A DNA stretch of 64,000 bases, taken from Halorubrum sp. 2020YC2 (GTDB taxonomy: Archaea; Halobacteriota; Halobacteria; Halobacteriales; Haloferacaceae). Numbering within the stretch: position 1 is the first letter of the stretch; every line of letters starts with the position of its first letter. Positions 27,003-35,554 of this stretch are shown here, in pieces. The stretch is taken from contig NZ_CP076019.1 of NCBI RefSeq assembly GCF_018623055.1, positions 2,170,001 through 2,234,000 on the forward strand, given 5' to 3'. Both the position numbers and the translations under genes were made by a program. The notes under the pieces are model-generated. The model saw only the letters and a list, made by a program, of their open reading frames with translations. It was not told the origin of the DNA and did not search any database.

Positions 27003-27341
27003 ATGGACGTCGTACCCGACGCGGACGTCGAGGCGGTCGAGGCGGTCGACGGCGTGTTCCTCACGCAGGGGGCCGTCGGCGAGGAGACGAGCATCCAGCG
27101 GTTCGAGATCGGACCGGGCGAGGCGGTGCCCGAACACGACCACCCGCACGAGCAGATCGGGCTGATCACGGCCGGAGCGGTCACCTTCGTCGTCGACGGC
27201 GACGAGCGCGTCGTCGAGGCGGGCGACACGTACGTGATCCCCGGCGACGAGCCCCACGCCGCCGAGAACCGCGGCGACGAGCCCGCCGTCGGCTACGACA
27301 TCTTCTCGCCGCCGCGGGCGAACCCGGACTGGGGAAAGTAG
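27003..27341 (+). CDS. Cupin-domain protein
   Basis: 112-aa single cupin barrel. Motif 1 (GEAVPEHDHPHEQIGLI) has the metal-binding His and Glu residues, and motif 2 (PGDEPHAAENRGD) has the later His. It may be a small dioxygenase, isomerase or sensor. It lies downstream of the YcaO gene with a 93-base gap, so co-transcription is possible but not shown. Confidence 0.88.
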   Translation: MDVVPDADVEAVEAVDGVFLTQGAVGEETSIQRFEIGPGEAVPEHDHPHEQIGLITAGAVTFVVDGDERVVEAGDTYVIPGDEPHAAENRGDEPAVGYDIFSPPRANPDWGK

Positions 27342-27476
27342 GCGGGCGGAGACCGTTCGAGGCGGGGCTATCTCGGGACGCAAACCGTCACGAACCGGCC
27401 GATTCTCCGCGTCTGCGGTACCCGCAAGACGTACCGGACCGAAGGTGTGTTAGTGCTCGGGGCCTGATAACGGGTA

Positions 27477-28754
27477 ATGGGAGTTCAAGAACAGTATCCG
27501 TTCGACGTGGAGGCGCTCCGCGCCGACTTCCCGATCCTCGAACGACGGGTCGGCGGGGACCCGGAGACCGCGGGCGAGGGCGAGGGCGACGACACGCCCC
27601 TCGTCTACCTCGACAACGCGGCGACCTCGCACACGCCCGACCCGGTGGTCGACGCCATCTCCGACTACTACCGGAGCTACAACGCCAACGTCCACCGCGG
27701 GATCCACCAGCTGAGCCAGGAGGCCTCCGTCGCCTACGAGGAGGCCCACGACGCGGTGGCCGACTTCGTCGGCGCGGCGGGCCGCGAGGAGATCGTGTTC
27801 ACCAAGAACACCACCGAGGCGATGAACCTCGTCGCCTACGCGTGGGGCCTCGAAGAGTTGGGGCCGGACGACAACGTCGTCCTCACCGAGATGGAGCACC
27901 ACGCCTCGCTCGTCACCTGGCAGCAGATCGGTAAGCGCACGGGCGCCGACGTGCGGTTCATCGACGTGACCGACGAGGGGCGACTCGACATGGACGACGC
28001 CGCCGACCTGATCGACGACGACACGGAGATGGTGTCGGTCGTCCACGTGTCGAACACGCTCGGCACCGTGAACCCGATCGGTGAGCTGGCGGACATGGCT
28101 CACGACCGCGACGCGCTGATGTTCGCGGACGCCGCGCAGTCGGTGCCGACGCGGCCGGTCGACGTCGAGGAGTTGGGCGTCGACTTTCTCGCCTTCTCCG
28201 GCCACAAGATGTGCGGGCCGACCGGGATCGGCGTCCTCTACGGCCGCGAGGAGATCTTAGAGGGGATGCAGCCGTACCTCTACGGCGGCGACATGATCCG
28301 CCGCGTCTCCTTCGAGGACTCCACGTGGGAGGACCTCCCGTGGAAGTTCGAGGCCGGGACGCCCTCCATCGCGCAGGGGGTCGGCCTCGCGGCCGCGATA
28401 GAGTACCTCGAGGAGGTCGGGATGGACCGTGTCGAGGCCCACGAGGACCTGCTGGCGGAGTACGCCTACGACGAACTGGCGGCGCTCGGCGGCGTCGAGA
28501 TATACGGCCCGCCGGGCGACGACCGCGGCGGCCTCGTCGCGTTCAACGTCGACGGCGTCCACGCCCACGACCTCTCCAGCATCCTCAACGACTACGGCGT
28601 CGCGATCCGCGCCGGCGACCACTGCACCCAGCCGCTCCACGACGAGATGGGCGTCGCCGCCTCCGCGCGCGCCTCCTTCTACTTCTATAACACCGTCGAG
28701 GAGGTCGACGCGCTCGTCGACGCGGTCCGCGAGGCGCGCGACCTGTTCGCGTAG
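27477..28754 (+). CDS. sufS: SufS-type cysteine desulfurase
   Basis: PLP enzyme of 425 aa that releases sulfur from cysteine for Fe-S clusters and other sulfur uses. The PLP Lys is in FSGHKMCGPTGIG, the persulfide Cys is in RAGDHCTQP near 385, and the N-terminal LDNAATSHTP motif is present. An acidic insert (residues 25-38) precedes it. No sufBCD genes are nearby, so the partner is elsewhere. Confidence 0.93.
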   Translation: MGVQEQYPFDVEALRADFPILERRVGGDPETAGEGEGDDTPLVYLDNAATSHTPDPVVDAISDYYRSYNANVHRGIHQLSQEASVAYEEAHDAVADFVGAAGREEIVFTKNTTEAMNLVAYAWGLEELGPDDNVVLTEMEHHASLVTWQQIGKRTGADVRFIDVTDEGRLDMDDAADLIDDDTEMVSVVHVSNTLGTVNPIGELADMAHDRDALMFADAAQSVPTRPVDVEELGVDFLAFSGHKMCGPTGIGVLYGREEILEGMQPYLYGGDMIRRVSFEDSTWEDLPWKFEAGTPSIAQGVGLAAAIEYLEEVGMDRVEAHEDLLAEYAYDELAALGGVEIYGPPGDDRGGLVAFNVDGVHAHDLSSILNDYGVAIRAGDHCTQPLHDEMGVAASARASFYFYNTVEEVDALVDAVREARDLFA

Positions 28755-28960
28755 CGAACGGCGGTCTCGCGCCCCCGCGTCGACTCCGGACGAGTCCGCG
28801 TGTTTTCCCGGTTGTACCACCGATTAATCGGCAAAACGAGCCGTGACAACGGTGATCGCGCAATTATTATCCCCGCTTCGGCCCGAACAACGATCGAAGA
28901 AAAACCACAACTCTCGTAGTAAGCCGCTTCCCGCTGAGCTGTCGCCCGCCGCCACAACCA

Positions 28961-29536
28961 ATGACCGACCACACACGACCGCCGTCCGACGCGCGCGCAG
29001 ACGCGGCCACCGACCGATCCGAACCGCTCACCGATCAGTCCGTCGACGAGGAGCCGACCACCGTGCTCCACGTCGAGCCGGACCCCCGCTCTGCGGAGCT
29101 GCTGGACACGTTCGCGCGACGGCTCGCGGACCGCGTCCGAGTGCGTTCCGTGGACCGCTTCGCGGACGCGCTCGACGCCGTCGCGACGGGCGTCGAGGTC
29201 GACGGCGAGCGCGTCGCCGTCAACTGCGTCGTGACGGAGCAGCGTCTCCCTGGCGGGTCGGGCGTCGAACTCACCGAGCGGCTGCGCGAGGCGGGGCGCG
29301 GGCTGCCGGTCGTCTTCTACACGACGTGTCCGGGAGAGGAGAGCGAGGCGGCGGCGTTCGGGGCCGGCGCGGACGCCTACTTCGAGAAGGGATCCGACCG
29401 CGGGCGCTACGACGCGATACTCGACCGGATCCGCGCGCTCGTCGCGGAGCGCCGCGACCGGGACCCGACGGCGCGCGCGGCGTCGACGCCGCGCGCCTCG
29501 GGGACGCCGGGAGAGACGCTGCGCTCCGAGGAGTGA
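28961..29536 (+). CDS. Receiver-domain-like protein lacking the phospho-acceptor Asp
   Basis: 191 aa. After a 30-residue acidic leader comes a CheY-like fold (VLHVEPDPRSAELLDTF) with an acidic pocket and a C-terminal Lys in YFEKGSD. Where response regulators have the phosphorylated Asp, the sequence reads VVTEQRLPGGSG, with Glu in place of Asp. It may be locked in an active-like state or be insensitive to phosphorylation. No output domain is visible in the last 45 residues, and no kinase gene is adjacent. Confidence 0.8.
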   Translation: MTDHTRPPSDARADAATDRSEPLTDQSVDEEPTTVLHVEPDPRSAELLDTFARRLADRVRVRSVDRFADALDAVATGVEVDGERVAVNCVVTEQRLPGGSGVELTERLREAGRGLPVVFYTTCPGEESEAAAFGAGADAYFEKGSDRGRYDAILDRIRALVAERRDRDPTARAASTPRASGTPGETLRSEE

Positions 29537-29590
29537 GTCGCCGCTGAACGGCGAGCCGGGAAGGCGCGGAGGGCGGGTTCGACGGCGACG

Positions 29591-29752
29591 TTACCGTTCG
29601 AGGTCGACCGTGAGGTCGGTCGCTATCCACGCGTCGGTGTTGCCCTGTTCGGTGAAGACGGTCCGCTCTTGGGAACAGCGGGTCGCGGCGACGGTCGGAC
29701 GTTCGTCGGCCGCCGGTTCGGCGTCCCGCTCGATCCGGTCTCCCGTTGTCAT
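29591..29752 (-). CDS. Small haloarchaeal protein of unknown function
   Basis: A 53-codon gene: MTTGDRIERDAEPAADERPT at the start, then ATRCSQERTVFTEQGNTDAW and a short end. The last part (VFTEQGNTDAWIATDLTVD) resembles a C-terminal motif that I associate with very small haloarchaeal proteins, and codon use is normal for the genome. It stands alone between the receiver-like gene and the ene-reductase, with which its start is divergent. Confidence 0.65.
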   Translation of the reverse strand: MTTGDRIERDAEPAADERPTVAATRCSQERTVFTEQGNTDAWIATDLTVDLER

Positions 29753-29865
29753 TACAATCCGCTCGGGGACCGGTGGGCATATAGATTTCGGTCGGCCTAA
29801 ATCGGCCGCGGCGATCCGCGCGGGGGATCGGAGGGCCTTAGCTCGGGGCGGTCGTTCGCCCGCCC

Positions 29866-30966
29866 GTGACAGACACCCTGTTCACGCCGCTCACGTTGCG
29901 CGAGACCGAGTTCCGGAACCGCGTGATGCTGTCCCCGATGTGCCAGTACTCCGCCGAGGACGGGCTGGCGAACGACTGGCACCGGGTCCACCTCGGCGCC
30001 CGCGCCGCCGGCGGCGCGGGAGTCGTGATGACCGAGGCGACGGCCGTGGAGGGCCGCGGCCGCATCACGCCGAACTGCCTCGGGATCTGGTCCGACGAGC
30101 ACGCCGAGGCGATCGAACCGATCGTCGAGTTCGTCAGGTCGCAGGGGGCGACCCCGGGGATCCAACTGGCCCACGCCGGGCGGAAGGCCTCCCACCGCCC
30201 GCCGACCGAGGGGAGCGGCCCCGTCCCCGCCGACGACCCGGACGGGTGGGAGACCGTCTCCGCGACCGACGAGCCGTACCCGCACCCGGACGTCGACGAG
30301 GGCGAGTCAACCGACACCCGCCGGCTTGGCGGAGACGGGATCGAGGAGGTGATCGACGCGTTCGCGGCCGCCGCGGAGCGCGCGCGCGACGTCGGCTTCG
30401 AGGTCGCGGAGGTCCACGCGGCCCACGGCTACCTGCTCCACCAGTTCCTGTCGCCGGTGACCAACGACCGCGAGGACGGGTACGGCGGGAGCTTCGAGGC
30501 CCGGACTCGGCTCCTCCGCGAGGTCGTCGCGGCCGTCCGCGACGTCTGGCCCGACGGGAAGCCCGTCTTCGTCCGTATCTCCGCGACCGACTGGCTCCCC
30601 GACCGCGACTCGTGGGACGTGGACGATTCGGTGCGTCTGGCCCCCCTGCTGGCGGAGGCCGGCGCCGACCTGATCGACGTCTCGGGCGGCGGGATCCACC
30701 CGGACCAGCAGATCCCGAGCGCCGGCGCGGGGTATCAGGTGCCGTACGCGGAGGCGATCCGCGAGGGGACCGACGTGCCCGTCGCCGCGGTCGGCGGGAT
30801 CACGGAGCCGACCCACGCCGACGCCTTGGTCCGCAACGGGCGGGCCGACCTCGTCGCGCTCGGCCGCGAGCTGCTCCGGCACCCCTACTGGCCGCTTGAG
30901 GCCGCCCACGAGCTCGGCGCCGACGTCGAGTGGCCGGTCCAGTACCGCCGCGGGCGCTTCGACTGA
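29866..30966 (+). CDS. NADH:flavin oxidoreductase, Old Yellow Enzyme family (YqjM-like)
   Basis: FMN enzyme of 366 aa that reduces activated C=C bonds or related substrates. The redox-tuning Cys of the YqjM class is in LSPMCQYSAEDG, the substrate-binding His pair is in HAAHGYLLHQFLSP, and RTNNRTD-like NDREDGYGG and GSF follow as in the family. The start is a GTG at 29866, supported by the conserved beginning TDTLFTPLTLR. Confidence 0.92.
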   Translation: MTDTLFTPLTLRETEFRNRVMLSPMCQYSAEDGLANDWHRVHLGARAAGGAGVVMTEATAVEGRGRITPNCLGIWSDEHAEAIEPIVEFVRSQGATPGIQLAHAGRKASHRPPTEGSGPVPADDPDGWETVSATDEPYPHPDVDEGESTDTRRLGGDGIEEVIDAFAAAAERARDVGFEVAEVHAAHGYLLHQFLSPVTNDREDGYGGSFEARTRLLREVVAAVRDVWPDGKPVFVRISATDWLPDRDSWDVDDSVRLAPLLAEAGADLIDVSGGGIHPDQQIPSAGAGYQVPYAEAIREGTDVPVAAVGGITEPTHADALVRNGRADLVALGRELLRHPYWPLEAAHELGADVEWPVQYRRGRFD

Positions 30967-31056
30967 GGCGGATGGCGCGGTCCGCCGCGGGCGGCGGCGT
31001 GCGAACCACGCGCAGGCGCCGGGAAGGCTTATGCGGCTCCCGGGTGCCGACGGCGT

Positions 31057-32313
31057 ATGGGCGACCTCGACTACCGACCCTTCCCCGAGGAGCGAGACGA
31101 CGAGTTCAGCGCGTTCATGCGGTACGCCTTCTCTCCCGAGCGGGGGCCGTACGACCCCGAGGCCGACGACGACGACCGCGAGCACCTCGCGGCGTACCGC
31201 GGGCTGTTCGACGGCGAGGAGGCCGTCGCGGTGTGCGGCCACCACGACTTCGCGCTCCGGATCCGCGGGCGGGACCGCGACGCGGCCGGCCTCTCCGCCG
31301 TCGCCTCCCCGCCGGAACACCGACGACAGGGGCACGTCGAGCGGCTCCTCCGCGAGTCGCTCACCGAGTATCGAGGCGACGACGTGCGCTTCTCCGTGCT
31401 GTGGCCCTTCGAGCACCCGTTTTACCGCCGATACGGCTGGGAGACGGTGAGCCGGTACCGATCGGTGAAAGCCCCGCCCGAACAGTTGGCGTTCGCGGCC
31501 GAGGCGAGCGGCGGGACCGACGGCGCGGGCGAGTTCCGGCGGCTCGACGCCGACGACTACGACGCGGCCGCCGACCTCCTCGCCGCGACCGCGGACCGGT
31601 ACGACTTCACGATGGCGCGGACGGCGGCGTGGTGGCGCGAGCGCACCCTCCGCGGGTGGCAGACCGACCCGTTCGTCTACGGCCTCGAACGCGACGGCGA
31701 CCTGCGCGCGCTGCTGTCGTACACGTTCACCGGGCGCGACGAGGGCGACGGGACGGCGATGGTCGTCTCCGACGCCGCCGTCCGTGATCCGGCCGCGTGG
31801 GACGAGGTGTTCCGGTTCTGTCGGGACCACGACTCGCAGGTCGAGCGCGTCAGGCTCCGGCTCCCGGTCGACGTGAGCCTCCTCGACCGGGTCGACGACC
31901 CGCGGGCGGTGACCGAGGAGGTCCGCGCCGGCCCGATGTTCCGCCTCGTCGACGCGGCCGCGGCGCTGGCGGCGGTAGACCCCGACCCCGCCCTCGAAGC
32001 CCGGTTCACCCTCGCGGTCGACGACCCCCTCGTCGACTGGCACGACCGACCGATCCGGGTGGCCGTCGCGGACGGCGCGGTCGACGCCGAGCGGGTCGAC
32101 GCCGGGAGCGACCCCGGAGCGTCCGCCCGCGACGACGCCGACGTGACCGCGGGGGTCGGCGCGCTCTCGCAGCTGTACGCGGGGTACCGCGACGTCGACG
32201 ACCTCCGGGCGCACGCCGCGCTGGACGTCGACGACGAGGCCGGCGAGGGCCTCGCGACCGACCTCGCCGCCCTCTTCCCGCCGCGGCGGACGTTCCTTCG
32301 CGAGGGATTCTGA
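31057..32313 (+). CDS. Eis-like GNAT acetyltransferase with SCP2-type C-terminal domain
   Basis: 418 aa in the three-part Eis layout: a first GNAT domain (AVASPPEHRRQGHVERLLRE is the CoA loop), a second GNAT-like domain about 150-290, and a C-terminal sterol-carrier-like domain ending in the free carboxylate used in catalysis in this family. FYRRYGWETVSRYR is also typical. Bacterial Eis proteins acetylate amines; the haloarchaeal substrate is unknown. Confidence 0.88.
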   Translation: MGDLDYRPFPEERDDEFSAFMRYAFSPERGPYDPEADDDDREHLAAYRGLFDGEEAVAVCGHHDFALRIRGRDRDAAGLSAVASPPEHRRQGHVERLLRESLTEYRGDDVRFSVLWPFEHPFYRRYGWETVSRYRSVKAPPEQLAFAAEASGGTDGAGEFRRLDADDYDAAADLLAATADRYDFTMARTAAWWRERTLRGWQTDPFVYGLERDGDLRALLSYTFTGRDEGDGTAMVVSDAAVRDPAAWDEVFRFCRDHDSQVERVRLRLPVDVSLLDRVDDPRAVTEEVRAGPMFRLVDAAAALAAVDPDPALEARFTLAVDDPLVDWHDRPIRVAVADGAVDAERVDAGSDPGASARDDADVTAGVGALSQLYAGYRDVDDLRAHAALDVDDEAGEGLATDLAALFPPRRTFLREGF

Positions 32314-32389
32314 CCGGCGCCGAGGCGGCGGTCTGGTCCGGGCGCGACCGCTGCCGGGCTTTTTATTCGCGCGCGCCGTAGCGGGCGTC

Positions 32390-33277
32390 ATGAGTTCCCG
32401 CGACCGCCGCGACGGCGACGACCTCGAAGAGCGGCTCGACGAGCTCGAGGACGTGCTGGGCGAGCTCCGCGCCGACCTGCGCGAGACCGAGCGCGACCGC
32501 CGCGGGCCCCCGCGGCCGCCCCGGCTCTCGGAGCTGGTCCGGTTCACCGAGCAGTACACCATCCCGACGGTGATCGCCCTGCTGGAGACGACGATCAAGT
32601 CGCTCGAACTGCTTCGGGGCACCCTCCGGCTCGCGGACCCGAGCCGGAGCGTGGCGGAGGGCACAGAAGGCGCGGGCGACCGGCTCGCGGACGTCCGCGA
32701 CGGCGCGACCGCCGGCCTCTCGCGGTCGCTCTCGGAGCTCCGGACGGCGCTCTCGGAGGCCGACCTCCCCGAGGAGGCCGCCTCGCGCTCGATCATCGCC
32801 GACGCGCGCGACCTCACCGCGGAGATCGAGTCCCGCATCGACGAGGGGCGCCGAGAGGCGGACGCGGCCCGCGACCGGCGGCCGGAGGGAGACGGGACCC
32901 GAGACCGGAGCGAGGGGAGCCGCGACCGCGACGAGGGGAGCCGCGACCGGAACGAGGAGGGGGCGGACCGAGGCGGCGACCCCGTTCAGATAGACGTGAC
33001 CGGACCCGGCGACGGGGACGCCGATTCCGCGGACGGAGCGTCCGGAGACGCGGATCCCCCGGAGGTCGACGTCGAGTCCGAACTGGAGTCGATAAAGCGC
33101 CAGATCGACGGCGTCGAGGGGGACGCGGACGACGGCGCCGAGGTCGACGGAAACGCCGGCTCGGACGCGGGCGAGAAGAGCGTCGACGCGGAGGCCGACG
33201 GGTCGGGTGACGCCGGCGGAACGGCGAACGCGGAGGACGGCTCGGACGCCGACGGCCCGGACGACCGAACGAACTGA
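32390..33277 (+). CDS. Coiled-coil haloarchaeal protein of unknown function
   Basis: 295 aa. Residues 1-45 are a charged coiled coil. Residues 46-85 hold the best-conserved-looking part (SELVRFTEQYTIPTVIALLE, then TIKSLELLRGTLRLAD), and residues 100-165 are again helical. The rest is a long acidic, Asp/Gly-rich tail with short repeats (GSRDRDEGSRDRNE). No enzyme motif or membrane segment is clear. It may be a scaffold or partner protein, but I do not know its function. Confidence 0.75.
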   Translation: MSSRDRRDGDDLEERLDELEDVLGELRADLRETERDRRGPPRPPRLSELVRFTEQYTIPTVIALLETTIKSLELLRGTLRLADPSRSVAEGTEGAGDRLADVRDGATAGLSRSLSELRTALSEADLPEEAASRSIIADARDLTAEIESRIDEGRREADAARDRRPEGDGTRDRSEGSRDRDEGSRDRNEEGADRGGDPVQIDVTGPGDGDADSADGASGDADPPEVDVESELESIKRQIDGVEGDADDGAEVDGNAGSDAGEKSVDAEADGSGDAGGTANAEDGSDADGPDDRTN

Positions 33278-33286
33278 GCCGCGGTC

Positions 33287-34036
33287 TCAAAACGACGCGC
33301 CGAGCCGGCCGGCGACGCGCTCGGCGGAGTCGACGAGGAGCGTCTCGTCGTCGGTGAACACCTCGAGGGCGACCGTCCCGTCGAACCCGTCGAGCTCGGA
33401 CGCGACGAGGTCGTAGTCGACCTCGCCGGCGCCCACCGGAAGGTGCGTGTCGCCGCGGCGGCGGACGTCGTGACAATGGAGGTGCGAGACCCGGTCGCCG
33501 TGGCTCCGGAGGAACCGCCGTATCGCCTTGTTGCCGCCCTCCATGTACGCGTGACCGATATCGAAGCAGACCGGGGTGTCCGTCTCGCGGGCGAGGTCAC
33601 CGAGGACGGAGAGCTGAAGCCCCGCGTGCTGGTGGCCGACGTTTTCGACGACGACCTCGACGCCCGCCTCGCGGCCGGCCGCCGCGACCCGTCGGAGCTG
33701 GTCGGCCGCGGTCTCCCGGAACTCCACGTCGTCGCGGTCGGCCGAGGTGGCGTGGAGGACCGCCTTCTCGGCGCCGAGGTCGCCGGCCGCTTCGAGGAGC
33801 CGCCGCTGGTAGGCGACGATGGCGTCGTTCACCTCCGGGACGTACGTCGCCAGCCGCTGGCCGTACGGGAGGTGGACGAGCAGGTCGCGGCCGGCGAGCG
33901 CGTCCGCGAGCCGCTCCGGGTCGACCTCGCCCGGCACGAGCGTCGGCTCGCCGATCCCGAGTTCACAGAAGTCGAACCGCGCGGGCGACGCCGCGAGCCG
34001 GTCGAGGTCGTCGCCGACGGTGAGACCGATGTCCAT
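33287..34036 (-). CDS. Sugar phosphate isomerase/epimerase-like TIM barrel (AP endonuclease 2 family)
   Basis: 249-aa xylose isomerase-like barrel. Expected metal ligands appear as VVVENVGH, CFDIGHAYMEGG, HLHCHD and ALEVFTDDE, in the usual order. The family includes sugar epimerases and endonuclease IV-like enzymes, so the substrate is open. The ATG at 34036 was chosen because it begins the first barrel strand (MDIGLTVG); an ATG at 34111 would add 25 poorly structured residues. Confidence 0.85.
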   Translation of the reverse strand: MDIGLTVGDDLDRLAASPARFDFCELGIGEPTLVPGEVDPERLADALAGRDLLVHLPYGQRLATYVPEVNDAIVAYQRRLLEAAGDLGAEKAVLHATSADRDDVEFRETAADQLRRVAAAGREAGVEVVVENVGHQHAGLQLSVLGDLARETDTPVCFDIGHAYMEGGNKAIRRFLRSHGDRVSHLHCHDVRRRGDTHLPVGAGEVDYDLVASELDGFDGTVALEVFTDDETLLVDSAERVAGRLGASF

Positions 34037-34168
34037 GTCGGCGGTGGGTGCGGCGATCGGATAAATGGTGTCGCCGGCTCGGTAGCGCCGGTGAGGTTTC
34101 CCTCCGGCCACGGGGTCAGAGCGGGTCGCCCGCGACGCCCGCGGTGCGGCGATTCCGCGTCGGGTCCG

Positions 34169-34375
34169 TCAGTACTCTTCAGGCGCCGAACTCGCGTACC
34201 CCTTCAGCGCTATCGGGACCACGAAGAACCCGATCACACAGGCGATCGTCACGGCGATCTGATCCGGCTTCGGCAGGTCACCGGCAACGATCAGTAAGAA
34301 CAGCGACGTACCGAGATAGAGGACGGCGATCGCCCATCGAACGAGGGGGTTCGCTAGCAACCGAACGTGGCTCAC
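34169..34375 (-). CDS. Small two-helix membrane protein of unknown function
   Basis: 68 aa from a GTG at 34375, with membrane segments near 13-33 and 40-60. An ATG at 34456 would add 27 residues, but that stretch has AT-rich codons unlike its neighbours and contains a TATA-like TTTACTA 25-31 bases before the GTG. I therefore prefer the GTG as a leaderless start. The ATG start remains possible. Its function is unknown. Confidence 0.6.
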   Translation of the reverse strand: MSHVRLLANPLVRWAIAVLYLGTSLFLLIVAGDLPKPDQIAVTIACVIGFFVVPIALKGYASSAPEEY

Positions 34376-34480
34376 GATGGACACCGCGTGTGCCCGCCGT
34401 AGTAAACGTTCGGACGCAATCCGGATGTTCCGCTGAACCGAGAGCGACGAGCCCAAGAAGAGTGGTTCGACGGCGCCGCC

Positions 34481-35554
34481 TCAGTCGTCAGCCAGCGGGT
34501 TATCGAGGTCGATCTCGCCGGCGTCGATCTCGGCTTCGATCTCTCGGACCGCGGTCACCATGTTCTCGGTCTTCCCGTACGCGACCTCGCGCGGGAGAAG
34601 CTTCAGCCCGCAGTCGGGCGAGACCGTGAGCTTCTCCGGCGGGACGACGCGGAGGCCCTGCCGGATGTTCTCCTTGATCTCTTCGACGGACTCGACCTCG
34701 GCGGTGTGGGCGTCGACGACGCCGAGCGCGAGGTCCGGTTCGAGTTCCGGCTCTTCGAGCACGGGGATCTGCTCGTAGTCGCCGTTCGAGAGCTCGATGT
34801 CGAACTCGTCGATCGGGTAGTCGTTGACCTCGGGGTACACCCGCGAGTAGTCGCCGTAACAGACGTGGAGCCCGATCCGGACCTCCTCGGGGATGCCCGC
34901 GGCGATGCGTTCGAGCGCCTCCCCGACGATGGCGTGGTCCTCCGGGGTCGTCGCCAGCGCCGGCTCGTCGATCTGGATGTAGCGCGCGCCGGCCTCGACG
35001 AGCTTCTCGACCTCCTCGTTGACGAGGTCCGCGAGGTCGTAGACGAGCTCCTCGGTGGAGGGGTACGCCTCGTTGAACGCCCAGAAGCCGAGGGTGTACG
35101 GGCCCGTGATCGGGACCTTCACCGGGCGCTCGGCCACGCCGGCGGTGAACTCGAACTCGTCGACGAGCCACGGCTCGTCGTACTCGACCTCTTCGACCAC
35201 CGAGGGCTTGTCGAAGTAGTTGTGGCCCCACACCTTCACGGGGCCGTTGAACTCGTAGCCGTCGATTCGGTCCGCGAAGAACTCCACCATCTCGTTGCGG
35301 CGCATCTCGCCGTCGACGACGGTGTCGAGGCCGGCGCGCTCGTGCTCGTGGGTGATGAGCCGACAGGCGTCGTCGTGGGCCTCTTCGAGGTCCGACTCGT
35401 CGAACTTCGAGTCGGGGTCGTCGACCAGATCGTCGGCCCGGTTGAGCCACTTCGGCTTCGGGTACGAGCCGACGACGGTCGTGAGCAGGAACGCGTCGTT
35501 CGGGTGGTCGTCCGGGCGAAACTGGTCGCGGTTGGCTTCGGGGTTTCGGACCAT
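34481..35554 (-). CDS. Methionine synthase, MetE catalytic-domain family (core-MetE)
   Basis: 357-aa protein equivalent to the C-terminal catalytic half of cobalamin-independent methionine synthase. The zinc set is complete: His230 and Cys232 (IGLHVCYGDY), Glu254 (DIELSNGD) and Cys315 (SPDCGLKLLP). TVVGSYPKP near the start is typical. The methyl donor of archaeal core-MetE enzymes is not methyl-folate polyglutamate in the known cases and cannot be read from this sequence. Its ATG overlaps the TGA of the paralogous upstream gene. Confidence 0.9.
   Translation of the reverse strand: MVRNPEANRDQFRPDDHPNDAFLLTTVVGSYPKPKWLNRADDLVDDPDSKFDESDLEEAHDDACRLITHEHERAGLDTVVDGEMRRNEMVEFFADRIDGYEFNGPVKVWGHNYFDKPSVVEEVEYDEPWLVDEFEFTAGVAERPVKVPITGPYTLGFWAFNEAYPSTEELVYDLADLVNEEVEKLVEAGARYIQIDEPALATTPEDHAIVGEALERIAAGIPEEVRIGLHVCYGDYSRVYPEVNDYPIDEFDIELSNGDYEQIPVLEEPELEPDLALGVVDAHTAEVESVEEIKENIRQGLRVVPPEKLTVSPDCGLKLLPREVAYGKTENMVTAVREIEAEIDAGEIDLDNPLADD

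Noticed and set aside
34376..34456. Upstream ATG for the small membrane protein at 34169
   Set aside because: The added 27 codons are AT-rich and contain a TATA-like box at the right distance from the GTG at 34375. Kept only as an alternative start.
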